From: Ephydatia muelleri
Lineage: Eukaryota > Porifera > Demospongiae > Spongillida > Spongillidae
Direction of reading: 5' to 3'
Length of the DNA stretch: 64,000 nucleotides
Assembly (NCBI GenBank): GCA_013339895.1
Contig: JABACO010000014.1
Span: forward strand, 1,775,046-1,839,045
Positions within the stretch are counted from its first letter, which is position 1, and the number at the start of each line of letters is the position of its first letter. The notes below the pieces were generated by a model, which saw nothing but the letters and a program-made list of their open reading frames with translations, was not told the DNA's origin and searched no databases. Position numbers and translations under genes: made by a program. Positions 1 to 32,300 of this stretch are shown here, in pieces.

Positions 1-18587
<18,587 letters not shown>

Positions 18588-19947
18588 ATCATTAACAGTG
18601 GGGGCTGTCAGTAGAGTGTCTATCTATATACACTAGATTAAAAGGAAACTAAAAACAGACAAATCAGGATATGTTTGGGCATGATGATGCACAAAGATTT
18701 TACAATAGCTCGACTTCACGCTTTATAATTTCAACACAATATTCACTACGAGGAAATTGCGCGCATGTATAGCAAGCCATACCAATTCATGTACGTGCAC
18801 TTGTACTATTATTTTGCAACTGCTCAATATCAGTTATTCTCAACAGGGTCTTAATCAACAATGTAGCACCACAATCTATTCGCTATATAAGTTATTTAGG
18901 AGGTGCAAGCACATGTAAGTGAGACAGTAGCGGCAGAGGGGAGGGGGGGCCACATTGGGAGGGGGTTGAACACCTCCCTAAAGCGGGAATTGTATAATTA
19001 AAAAGTTAAAGGAATTGTCTAGGCGCGCACATTTCACCTAGTCATCTGTCACGTGCTTGAGCGAAGGCCGGTTAGCGTTAAAAAAAAAAATGCAGGTCAT
19101 CAGATGATGTTGCAAATGGCTAACTGTCCAGAGAAATTACCTAACTGTTTAGTCAGAGGGCACAGCATAGCCCATCTATTACGCTCATTTGTAGTAGTTT
19201 TAATGCAATAATTCACCGACTTCTCGATGGGGCGTGCTTCTTAACGCACTCCCTAGCCGGATAGGAGGAACACTCTCAACAAAAACCACGTATCCGCCCC
19301 CCTGCTGTACATTATGCTTACGTAAGCTAGTCTGGGAACGAGTCTACCCTGAAATCGTCAAGTTAGTCTCGTACCCAGACTTCAAAATTACGTAACGATA
19401 CATGTAGACGTAGTTTGGGTCTGGGCACTTCAACCAATGCCAGGGATTCTTTTAAGGTTTGCAATGACTCGATAGGTCCTGTGCACATATACGTGTTCCT
19501 TCAATTCATGAGCTATCCTATCCTGCTTTGTAGCATCCTGCTCTCAAGACATTCCTCTGAGTTGTTGCTACCCTAGCTTGGCTGACTTCCATTCTTCCAC
19601 TCAGGCCCACTTTGTACCGAGCAATTGTGGCTTGCATAATTGATCGATCTTACTCAGCACATGCATGACGAATGATATACAAATGAGTACGCACTCTTAT
19701 ACGATCAAAATCTCCAGAGCTACATTTTATCGCATTATTGTGACCTGTAGTAGTGAAATCAGTGCCACCTGAGGATGCGGTATCACCTCTGGCTCGTTAC
19801 ACCATTGGTTGTTTATTTATCAACTAATGTAACAATAAGAAATGTGAGACAAGTACGTGTACAAAAAAAAACAACACACTCTCCAATACAATCCATAACC
19901 AAAAGCACCTTACACTGTACATGACATGAAGAAGATTAAATATTCAT
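18588..19947. other. Intergenic spacer between genes A and B
   Basis: About 1.36 kb between gene A's stop and gene B's start, so it must hold A's 3' end and B's promoter. I see no gene. At 19372-19440 there is a small inverted-repeat element with GTACCCAGAC ends, related in sequence to the insertion in gene A intron 3. No promoter motif can be defended. Confidence 0.6.
19812..19817 (-). promoter_or_regulatory. Candidate poly(A) signal of gene A
   Basis: AATAAA on the minus strand, about 131 nt downstream of gene A's stop codon. Placement is sensible; AT-rich DNA makes chance matches common. Confidence 0.35.
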
Positions 19948-22900
19948 TTATAGTGCCTCTGCAATACTCTGAAACGACAAAGCTTGGTCTGTAAGGTCTT
20001 TTTCTCTGAGGGCTGCAATGATTTCTTCAGAGTACTGCACAGCACATTTGAATAGTTCATACACAGCACCTTCAGTGCTAAAAAGGACTGTAGGCTGTTT
20101 GAGAGGGAAGGCAATAAACCATACAGGCAAGAGCATATGCTCTGCACACCATGCATGGAAAGGATGCCCACCCCTTTTAATGCCAACCCAGTTCTACTGT
20201 AATAAGAGCATGAATATCTCGTGTAGCAAATGATAACAATCACTTCAGTTAATGCAAATTTATACTGATAATTTAACAAACGCTGTAGAAGAACAATTGG
20301 AGCATTGTGCTAACCTGAACTGTTGTCCTTAAATATGCATCCATTTCCCGATTGTCCAATTTGGGAGCACATTGTATCATGTCATAGTACCTGAGGTCAA
20401 GTTCCACACACACACATACATAAAACGTATTGAACCACAAACTCCAACAAATTAAATTTACACTACAGTGTTTGAACAGTGACAAAATGTTCCAAATTTG
20501 CAATACAATTCATTGGATTACACAACCAACCCACTTGTTGTTGTTGTTGCATGCACTGGTCTTCTGTTCAATTGAATACATGTGCGCACACACATGTACA
20601 CACAAACACATACAAACACACAAGGGCACACTAGAGGAACATACCCTCTCACGTGATCCTTGTACTGCTTCACTTCATTCACATACAGCAGTTTGGCAGA
20701 GGGCGTGTCCTTGGTATATTTCGTCTCTGAAGTGGAGCAGGCATCTATGTAGGCCTGAGATATCACTGACAGACACGAATCCACCGTGACAGACTTGTGG
20801 ATGTCAAAGACAAAGTCTGGGTTCTTGAGCAAGTTCACCCAGAAACGCAAAACGAGGCTGACATGTTTCATAAAGGAATAAAAGCCATGAGGGATGGTTA
20901 TCTATCAACAAATACCAATTTACATACCCCAATCCCAGCATTTGAAAAACAAAAGCTGCTATTTAAAAAAATAAAATGAATTAAAATTATTAATTTTAAT
21001 AAAAATGATTCATAGAGGACCAACACAGTAGCTATAGATGCACACATCTAAGTACAACAGGACAAAAGGGATTCCATCTGCTTAGTAGTACATTTGGCAT
21101 TGGGCAGCTCAGTAACTCTGTTTTTCACATCAGTTTCCATGGCGCCACTTTAGTATAGAGTCCTCCCCTCAACTGACCTGTTGGTCTTCCATGTGTGGAG
21201 CACATCAGGATCTAAGATGCCCATGTCTGCTGCTTGCAGGTCCAGGAAGTCAAAGAGGTACTTGACTGCCTTGGGGATGGGCTTGTCACTTGAATTGGAG
21301 AACACCACCTTGAAGACATCATCCACATAAGGCTGAAGGATCCGCTGTACAGGTAAGGAAAACACATGCAGTGATGCACGAATAATAGGAACGCAAATTA
21401 ATTACTAAGCTTGTTAATTTGATGACCCTACAGTATTGGGACACTAATACTGTGGCTTGAATGAAGTATTGGGACACTAATACTGTGGCTTGAATGAAGT
21501 ATTGGGGCACTAATACTGTGGCTTGAATGAAGTATTGGGGCACTACCACTGTGGCTTGAATGAAGTATTGGGACACTAATACTGTGGCTTGAATGAAGTA
21601 TTGGGACACTAATACTGTGGCTTGAATGAAGTATTGGGGCACTACCACTGTGGCTTGAATGAAGTATTGGGACACTAATACTGTGGCTTGAATGAAGTAT
21701 TGGGACACTAATACTGTGGCTTGAATGAAGTATTGGGACACTAATACTGTGGCTTGAATGAAGTATTGGGACACTAATACTGTGGCTTGAATGAAGTATT
21801 GGGACACTAATACTGTGGCTTGAATGAAGTATTGGGGCACTAATACTGTGGCTTGAATGAAGTATTGGGACACTAATACTGTGGCTTGAATGAAGTATTG
21901 GGACACTAATACTGTGGCTTGAATGAAGTATTGGGGCACTAATACTGTGGCTTGAATGAAGTATCGGGGCACTAATACTGTGGCTTGAATGAAGTATTGG
22001 GGCACTAATACTGTGGCTTGAATGAAGTATTGGGACACTAATACTGTGGCTTGAATGAAGTATTGGGGCACTAATACTGTGGCTTGAATGAAGTATTGGG
22101 GCACTAATACTGTGGCTTGAATGAAGTATTGGGACACTAATACTGTGGCTTGAATGAAGTATTGGGACACTAATACTGTGGCTTGAATGAAGTATTGGGA
22201 CACTAATACTGTGGCTTGAATGAAGTATCGGGGCACTAATACTGTGGCTTGAATGAAGTATTGGGACACTAATACTGTGGCTTGAATGAAGTATTGGGGC
22301 ACTAATACTGTGGCTTGAATGAAGTATTGGGGCACTAATACTGTGGCTTGAATGAAGTATTGGGACACTAATACTGTGGCTTGAATGAAGTATTGGGACA
22401 CTAATACTGTGGCTTGAATGAAGTATTGGGACACTAATACTGTGGCTTGAATGAAGTATCGGGGCACTAATACTGTGGCTTGAATGAAGTATTGGGACAC
22501 TAATACTGTGGCTTGAATGAAGTATTGGGGCACTAATACTGTGGCTTGAATGAAGTATTGGGACACTAATACTGTGGCTTGAATGAAGTATTGGGGCACT
22601 AATACTGTGGCTTGAATGAAGTATTGGGGCACTAATACTGTGGCTTGAATGAAGTATTGGGACACTAATACTGTGGCTTGAATGAAGTATCGGGGCACTA
22701 ATACTGCACATGGCTTGAATGAAGTATTGGGACACTAATACTGTGGCTTGAATGAAGTATCGGGGCACTAATACTGTGGCTTGAATGAAGTATTGGGACA
22801 CTAATACTGTGGCTTGAATGAAGTATCGGGGCACTAATACTGTGGCTTGAATGAAGTATTGGGACACTAATACTGTGGCTTGAATGAAGTATTGGGGCAC

Positions 22901-23428
22901 TAATACTGTGGCTTGAATGAAGTATTGGGGCACTAATACTGTGGCTTGAATGAAGTATTGGGACACTAATACCGTGGCTTGAATGAAGTATTGGGACACT
23001 AATACTGTGGCTTGAATGAAGTATTGGGACACTAATACCGTGGCTTGAATGAAGTATTGGGACACTAATACTGTGGCTTGAATGAAGTATTGGGACACTA
23101 ATACTGTGGCTTGAATGAAGTATCGGGGCACTAATACTGTGGCTTGAATGAAGTATCGGGACACTAATACTGTGGCTTGAATGAAGTATTGGGGCACTAA
23201 TACTGTGGCTTGAATGAAGTATTGGGACACTAATACTGTGGCTTGAATGAAGTATTGGGACACTAATACTGTGGCTTGAATGAAGTATTGGGACACTAAT
23301 ACTGTGGCTTGAATGAAGTATTGGGACACTAATACTGTGGCTTGAATGAAGTATTGGGACACTAATACTGTGGCTTGAATGAAGTATTGGGACACACATA
23401 CACACACACACACACATACACACACACA

Positions 23429-23480
<52 letters not shown>

Positions 23481-25685
23481 TGTCGCATTATTATGAAGTT
23501 GCACCTTTGTGGAGAGAAGCCTTGTAAGGAACACCTCGGACATTATCTTGGTGCCTGGTCTTGAAGCTCCACCTTCTACTGTCACTGCCGGATCTGCTGC
23601 TTCAGGTCGCATCTTTAAAAAAAATAAAAGATCGCTGACAATGTGAATACCATAAATACAAACACACAGTGATGTACCACATGGGTTAAATATCAGGTGC
23701 CCCCAAGAGTTACCTCAGAAGTGATTAACTTAGTTAAGCAATGAAAGAGAACTACAAGCGTGGGTGCACACATGATCAATCTACAGTGGCCTCATTGTTC
23801 AGAAATTGTTGTGGAAGGTAGTTTAATTATTGGAATCACACAATTACTGTAATTCATTTTATTTTTAAAGTAGTGTAAAGAAGGTTCCGAAAAATAGAAT
23901 ATACAAAACTCTGATGAGGTTTATTGGCATTAATATCACCACCTTGAAATGTGTGGTCACTTAAAAGTGATTCTGTGTTCTGGATCTATTAATAAAGTGA
24001 TCAGAAAAAGAACCTTTGTACACGAGAAGGATGGTAACCATTAACGTGTAATGATTGATTTTCCATTGATCCCTAGATTTATTTGTCATGTAGTACAGGG
24101 TACTATAGTTGAATAAACTCTCAAACATTCAACTACATGTACATTTAGCTTAAAAGCTTCATGTAGTCAAAAAATCATTAAATCCATATCACCGAACGAA
24201 GGTTCTGACCTACTAAAATTAGAACTAGTAAACTTTGGTCTCATTGACCACTCAACACTGCTCTCTGTGTACAGTTTTATTAAATGTGTCACATTTTGGG
24301 TGCAAATGTGTAGGTTGCTTCATGACTTCATTTGTTTTCCAATCCCCACGTGCCCCCTTTCTACTCTTCAAGGTGTTCAGCCAACATTTTAACGAACATA
24401 TTGTGGCAAAATTTCTAGACTTGATTTTGGAACAGTGAGTGAATGATCTAAACATGCACACACAGTATGTGCACTACCTGTACCCAGGTGAGCAATGTAC
24501 ATATGTGATCACTGCCTGCAATTGAAAAACACACTCACACGTCAGCTACTAAAGCTCTCCCGTTTTCTGATTAAACACACCATGATTGCATGCGTTAACC
24601 TCTGCCCATATGGACACTGCCAAAGCCAAAAAGATCTAAATGTAGATTTGTTTAGTACCTGTATCTTTATGAGCCCAAATGCTTACGCAGATACATCATC
24701 TATGTTCAGTGAATTTTCTGACGCACACTGAAAATCATACAAAGTGTGAGTTGTAGTACTGTACAAATGACAGAACAGCACGCAGTGCCTAAGGAATGGA
24801 ACTGGGTGCGTGACCAAGTACAATTCAGAGTCAAACGGCTCTATGCATGTCCATGCAGTATCATGGGGCCAGAACAGAACATGGACACCTAGATGTTTTC
24901 AAGGTCAACCCCTACTGATATCAATAAAATGCTATACATGTACCTTATTTTGTTTTTTGCACATGCAGCTATGGGAAGCATTTTGGTGGATGAAGGGAGA
25001 AAAGGTGGGTGAGAGGAAACATTTAAAAGCTGTACATTGATTAGTGAGTTCAGAGATGAAGTGCTTATTGTGATGTACCTCTAAAACCAGCCCACTCTCT
25101 CTCCAAGTATACTGTATGGTCTGAGAGTGCATTTGACTGGTATGACTATTAAAAGTCCAAAATCCAGATGTGATAAAAGGCCACAAAGACACAAGCACAT
25201 GCAAATCATAGCCAACTACGAACTCAATGCACGTTCGAAGTGCGTGAACAACCTGCCATATGTACGGAGGGGGAGGGGGGAGGATGAGGGGGGAGCTGGC
25301 ACTTCTCACCCACCATCCCACGCTCACCAGGTGGTAGGTTCGTTCTTCCTCTGTGGGAATCATCAGGGAACTTCGTGAAGGGCTGGAGATGTTTGCTATC
25401 ATGGTTCCAAGAGTATCCAAACCTGACCAAAAACAAATAAATAAATGGTAATCGTGCAAAAGGCTCAGACAAAATATTATACTTACTGATCATACTTAAA
25501 GGGCGTTCATTTCGAGGAATGAGCCTAAAACGAGGCTGTGGATTCCGCTGATTTTCCTGATATGACTTGGACTGTTAGGAAAAACAGAAAGAAATGAGGA
25601 AAGAGATGTGTGTGTATGTATGTGTGTGTGTATGTGTGTGTGTGTGTGTGTGTATGTGTGTGTGTGTGTGTGTGTATGTGTGTGT

Positions 25686-25735
<50 letters not shown>

Positions 25736-28700
25736 CAATGCCACACACGGCAAAGAAACATTTAGGAATGCAACGACAGCACTTCCATGTATGGTGTGCT
25801 CTAAGGAAATATGTCAAGTCAGAAATCTAATCCATGTTGCCCCATTTGCCTAAAGTGATGTCATGATGTGATGTCATGATGTGATGTCATGATGTGAAAA
25901 ACAGACCTGTTGATAATACTTCACTAACTACGAGTGATGTGACCATTTGTGAGTTCTAACAGGATGTCATTGGGTACTGAGGTTCGAAGAATAGCTGTGC
26001 TATTTTTTCCACTGAATATATAGATCAACAGAGAGACACAGTGAAGTAAGCAAAGCCTTGAACAAACACTTCAGTGAAAGAGCCACACATACATACGTGC
26101 CAATTAAGCGAAACGGTAACAATAGAAAACTCGTCAGCTCCACCCCCTGATGATGAAACCAAAATCAGATGTTCAATGGACAGGATGAACGATACAGCAG
26201 CAACTTAGATGGATAAGATTGATTGTGACACAGACACATTGGGCATCCCCTGGAATGTCTTCACTAAGACAATGGCTTTGGTGCAATCCTGTGTAACATT
26301 AACTCAATTCCAAACGTTTGATAAAGTTGTGATTTAAGACAGCAAAGTTACCCTCATGTATGTCAAGTGTACAAACACCGCAAATTAAACAATACATTTT
26401 CTCCACTATTCTGAAGAAAGGGACAGTCCAAAGAGGAACGCATGCCTCTCCTTAGACTACTCCTTGCCTCTCCTAAATACACATACATGTACAGTATGCA
26501 AACCTTAAAACAAAAGCCTAAAACCTCTTCATTTCGTGTTTTTCCTACATGTACAGGTACATGTAGTGTACATTTATATTTGTAACATGTTTCCTGGAAA
26601 AAGAGGCGCAAGGTTTGATAACTAATGTGTCTCTAATATTCCTTTGGTTTTCAAAACTATGCAGAAAAGAAAAAAAAAAACTTCAAATTCATACTAGAAT
26701 TACCACATACATGTATGTAATGATCCTATCTGCTCAGAACTGCATGGGCTGGAAGTGTGTTCCACTAGTGGTGGAGACATTTGGCAGGCCAGTTTTTCCA
26801 ACTAGCAATACGACTTGGCTGCACAAGCCCAATTCAACTCATGCTACCACCCTCAATTCAATTTACGGTAGACTCAGCCTAAGTCTTAGTTCGAGCCAAC
26901 GGTTGTACTTTCTTGGCCCGTTTCACTGCAGTAGCCACAACAATGGAGCTGCTTGAGGGTTATGGCATGCTATCTCAGTCACATTATTAAAAGATCAAAA
27001 GGGATCGTTTCCGCGAAAATGGACCTAACGCATACATTATAAAAATTCCAGTATGCACAATAGTAATGTAACACTTGCATTGAAATGTATGGCTAGTTAA
27101 AAAAAATTCAGAGCCTTACAACTCCATGACAGATACTCCTTCTCAGTGCGTAAGAAGCAATGTGCAGAGGACATTTCAGACTTCTAGAATATTAAAAAAA
27201 AAAATTGAAATCTTGAAAAAACAGGCGTTAGGTGCCTTTTCGTGGAAACGATCCAAAATATTATCTATGGCTGTTTGTCTCTCTTTATTAAAAATTGTAT
27301 TTGCCTTGAAAACACATCACACAGCGCTTGACTTTGACTAGATTTGTGCTATTATGGCGTGATCTGTCGCATTCATTTGTTGCTGTGCAACATAATAAAG
27401 GGACTTCTACAATTACAGTCACTTACATGTATACTCACATCCAATTATAAAAAATGGTTTTATTAATATTTGGAACCAGCCGAAAACGGTTAATCAATAC
27501 ACTCAATGGCACTAAGCTGTGAAATAAATCAAAGCAGCTTAATTATTCTGTGAAATCAACATATCTTTAGGAAGGTCTATCCATGCACAGTACTTGGAGC
27601 AGCTTGGCTGTTCATAAAACAACTGCCACGATCCCCCCCCCCCCACTCCTCCCCTTACTCACCATATGGTCCAGCTTGTAGTGGCCGAGGGTGTTTATCC
27701 TAAGCCACTGCCCTTCCCTCTCGTTGCTGGAGTCATGGTCACGCAGGAGTACCCCACTACTGCCCCTTCTCAGCTCCAAGTCCACCTGTCCAAGCTGAGG
27801 TCTTCTGGAGACTGGAGTGTTCTTGTACAGAGCATCCAGAATCTTCTCTTTGGCCTGAGAGATAGTGTCTGTGTCCAACAGTTTGATGGGGACGACCTCA
27901 TTCTCATTCTCCACCACACCCTCCACTACGTTCACATCAAGGTGCTGTCTCAGTAGCTTCTCCTCACTGAGAGAATTTCTTGCTTCTCCAGTGATGACAT
28001 CCACCGGACCTTTCTCTAGCTGGCTTTTGATGGCTCTGAACAAGGTGAACAGAGGCTCTCCAGCGTGTTCCTGTGGTTGATTGGATGTTCATGTTGTGTG
28101 TTTGTGTGTTTTATATGTGAGTGTTGCATGTGTGTGTGTGTGCATGTGGGTGTATGTACATGTATTTGTGTTCATGTGAAGAAAATATAAAGTACTAGAC
28201 TCGAAAAAAAAAGAGGAGATTTTAAACATGTACACTTATCCATTGGCCAGTGGCACAAGAGAGAGGGAAAGACATTCTTTTTACAGCACATCATTTTGCA
28301 TCATACGTCAGTAACATGGCATCCAGACAAACTACAACATCGCCAAGCGTATAGTGCTATGCCATCACGCTCCATTCCAGTAGCACTTCTAGGGGGATAG
28401 AGGGACACACCCAGCAATAGTGCCATGCGAAGCAGATGAGATCCTAGGGCCTCTCGCGGCTAAATTAGATTTGACAGTGAAGGGCTTCCACACACCACCA
28501 CAGGAAGGGTTTCAGCACTTAGCTTAGAAGATGCCAATGACTGTGGCAACACATAATGACATACCACAGGGTCCTTCCCCCTATGCTACAGCATCGCTAC
28601 AAGCACACACATACACACACACACACGTACACCTGCATGCAACTGTACACACACATACATGTACAAACACTATGCATACATCTGTACAGATACACAAGTA

Positions 28701-29207
28701 CACACACACACACACACATACAGTATGCATGAATAAACCGTACACAAACGTGAACAGTACCAAGCATGTGACCCACACATATCTCATAAAATTCGTGCAT
28801 GCTTTTCAGCTCGAATGATAGTGAATTTAATATTAGAACATATCGAATTGACTCGGGCAAGTGTCTAGACTATTACGAATGAGTGGAAGCTGAAATTGCA
28901 TACGTGTGATCACGAAAAGGCCAATTATCCAACTGGTCATGTAGACACGTGTGCAAAGTTGTGTCTGAGCGTACTATACACATTCATGAAAGACATAAAC
29001 ACAGGTTAAGTAGAGACATACTCATAACACTTACACGTATAAACATATGCTGAACATGCATGCACACAAGGAATGTACATTATTTCAACATTACATATAC
29101 TGTACATGTACATGCACACCTACATGCACTTGTACACATATATACTTGATGACCAATATGTACACATACAGTACATGCACACACATATACTCACACACAC
29201 AATACAC

Positions 29208-29306
<99 letters not shown>

Positions 29307-32300
29307 CACACACACACATGACATTAACCATGGGGAATGTCTTACCTGGATATAGGGGTAGAGAAGGAAGCACAGCCAGTTGGACAAAAACTTTTCAGCA
29401 ATGGTCTCAGTTCTTCTAAGAAGCAGCCTAGGGTTTCCCTTGTTGGCAGAAGCACGTATGTGGCTGGTCAGCAGTGATTGTAGAATGCTGGATGGATGTA
29501 GAGGTGGCACATGATGAAGGTGGTGGTGTAGAGGTGGGCACATGATGAAGATGGTGGTGTAGAGGTGGGCACATGATGAAGGTGGTGGTGTAGAGGTGGG
29601 CACATGATGAAGGTGGTGGTGTAGAGGTGGGCACATGATGAAGGTGGTGGTGTAGAGGTGGGCACATGATGAAGTGGTGGTGTAGAGGTGGGCACATGAT
29701 GAAATGTAGTGGTGTAGAGGTGGGCACATGATGAAAGTGGTGGTGTAGAGGTGAACACATGATGAAGATGGTGGTGTAGAGGTGGACACATGATGAAGGT
29801 GGTGGTGTAGAGGTGGGCACATGATGAAGGTGGTGGTGTAGAGGTGGGCACATGATGAAAGTGGTGGTGTAGTGGTGGGCACATGATGAAGGTAGTGGTG
29901 TAGTGGTGGGCATGATGAGGGTGGTGTGAGGGCACATGATGAAGGTGGTGGTGTAGAGGTGGGCACATGATGAAGGTGGTGGTGTAGAGGTGGGCACATG
30001 ATGAAGGTGGTGGTGTAGAGGTGGGCACATGATGAAAGTGGTGGTGTAGAGGTGGGCACATGATGAATGTAGTGGTGTAGAGGTGGGCACATGATGAAAG
30101 TGGTGGTGTACAGTGTAGAGGTGAACACATGATGAAGATGGTGGTGTAGAGGTGGGCACATGATGAAGGTGGTGGTGTAGAGGTGGGCACATGATGAAGG
30201 TGGTGGTGTAGAGGTGGGCACATGATGAAAGTGGTGGTGTAGAGGTGGGCACATGATGAAAGTGGTGGTGTAGAGGTGGGCACATGATGAAGGTAGTGGT
30301 GTAGAGGTGGGCACATGATGAAGGTGATGGTGTAGAGGTGGGCACATGATGAAGGTGGTGGTGTAGAGGTGGGCACATGATGAAGGTGGTGGTGTAGAGG
30401 TGGGCACATGATGAAGGTGGTGGTGTAGAGGTGGGCACATGATGAAAGTGGTGGTGTAGAGGTGGGCACATGATGAAAGTGGTGGTGTAGAGGTGGGCAC
30501 ATGATGAAGATGGTGGTGTAGAGGTGGGCACATGATGAAGGTGGTGGTGTAGAGGTGGGCACATGATGAAGGTGGTGGTGTAGAGGTGGGCACATGATGA
30601 AAGTGGTGGTGTAGTGGTGGGCACATGATGAAGGTAGTGGTGTAGAGGTGGGCACATGATGAAGGTGGTGGTGTAGAGGTGGGCACATGATGAAGGTGGT
30701 GGTGTAGAGGTGGGCACATGATGAAGGTGGTGGTGTAGAGGTGGGCACATGATGAAAGTGGTGGTGTAGAGGTGGGCACATGATGAATGTAGTGGTGTAG
30801 AGGTGGGCACATGATGAAAGTGGTGGTGTAGAGGTGAACACATGATGAAGATGGTGGTGTAGAGGTGGGCACATGATGAAGGTGGTGGTGTAGAGGTGGG
30901 CACATGATGAAGGTGGTGGTGTAGAGGTGGGCACATGATGAAAGTGGTGGTGTAGAGGTGGGCACATGATGAAAGTGGTGGTGTAGAGGTGGGCACATGA
31001 TGAAGGTAGTGGTGTAGAGGTGGGCACATGATGAAGGTGATGGTGTAGAGGTGGGCACATGATGAAGGTGGTGGTGTAGAGGTGGGCACATGATGAAGGT
31101 GGTGGTGTAGAGGTGGGCACATGATGAAGGTGGTGGTGTAGAGGTGGGCACATGATGAAGATGGTGGTGTAGAGGTGGGCACATGATGAAGGTGGTGGTG
31201 TTGAGGTGGGCACATGATGAAGATGGTGGTGTAGAGGTGGGCACATGATGAAGGTGGTGGTGTAGAGGTGGGCACATGATGAAGATGGTGGTGTAGAGGT
31301 GGGCACATGATGAAGGTGGTGGTGTAGAGGTGGGCACATGATGAAGATGGTGGTGTAGAGGTGGGCACATGATGAAGGTGATGGTGTAGAGGTGGGCACA
31401 TCATGAAGGTGATGGTGTAGAGGTGAGCACATCATGAAGGTGAGGTGCATGCCTAGGACCATCAAATGGAAGTGTTAGGAGCCAACATGCGTACATTCGC
31501 ATACACATGTTCATTACAACGGTACTACAACAGCCCACATACTCTAGTTTACAACTTAGTGCATGTGCCAGCAGTATACACTGCCATGGGGAGGAGCGGA
31601 GGGGGAAAGGGGAGGGGAGGGGAGGGGAGGGGGGAGCGGAGGGGGAAAGGGGAGGGGGGGAGGGGAAGGGGGGAGCGGAGGGGGAAAGGGGAGGGGGAGG
31701 GGAAATCTCCATAATGACTGCTTTACATGTACATACATATCTACAGCATATTAAACCATTGGACTGTAAGCAAACACCACACACACATATACACATACAC
31801 ACACATACAGAACACACACCAAGAATTGCATTGATGCTAAGATGGAGTCTAGATAACAACATAATATGCTTTACTCAAATGGAGTAAATGCTCATAAAGG
31901 AAAAATGATCAATACAACTTCTGGCTTGGAAACATGCAATCAACTTCCAAGAAATAAATGATAGTAGACAGAAACATGTACATATATCAACATGTACATA
32001 TATCCGCACAAACACATACATCCACACAAACACATACATGTACATATATCCACACAAACACATACATGTACATATATCCACACAAACACATACATGTACA
32101 TATATCCACACAAACACATATATCCACACAAACACCTACACACACACAGACATAAACACACAGACATAAACATACACCCCCTACACGTTAACTGTAAAAT
32201 ATGCACGTGTAAACAAGCACAAATGCAAGTACACTGCAACTAATCAGTAACAATAGCTCACTCCGTGGCATAGAAGAGATTCTTTTGAAGAGCCACAATC

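Larger units (their letters stand above)
25572..27662. other. Gene A intron 21
   Basis: About 2.1 kb. It holds the GT run, a short tandem of TGATGTCATGATGTGA near 25857-25897, and the MITE at 26997-27258. The stretch 25900-26990 has no exon or recognisable element. Confidence 0.6.

Noticed and set aside
21434..23396. CRISPR-like array
   Set aside because: Units are directly abutting with no unique spacers, in an intron of an animal gene.
21319..23612. Open frames of 304-686 codons with YFIQATVLV repeats
   Set aside because: Translation of the 33-bp array in gene A intron 24; the real coding sequence there is exon 24 (23505-23612) and exon 25 (21178-21344).
29091..31465. Open frames of 658-759 codons ([15 protein letters not shown] repeats)
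   Set aside because: They lie in all three frames of a 31-bp minisatellite inside gene A intron 19; a stop-free repeat explains them.
31401..31862. Proline/serine-rich minus-strand ORF
   Set aside because: Translation of the G/A tract and flanking satellite in intron 19; no homologous exon in gene B or C.
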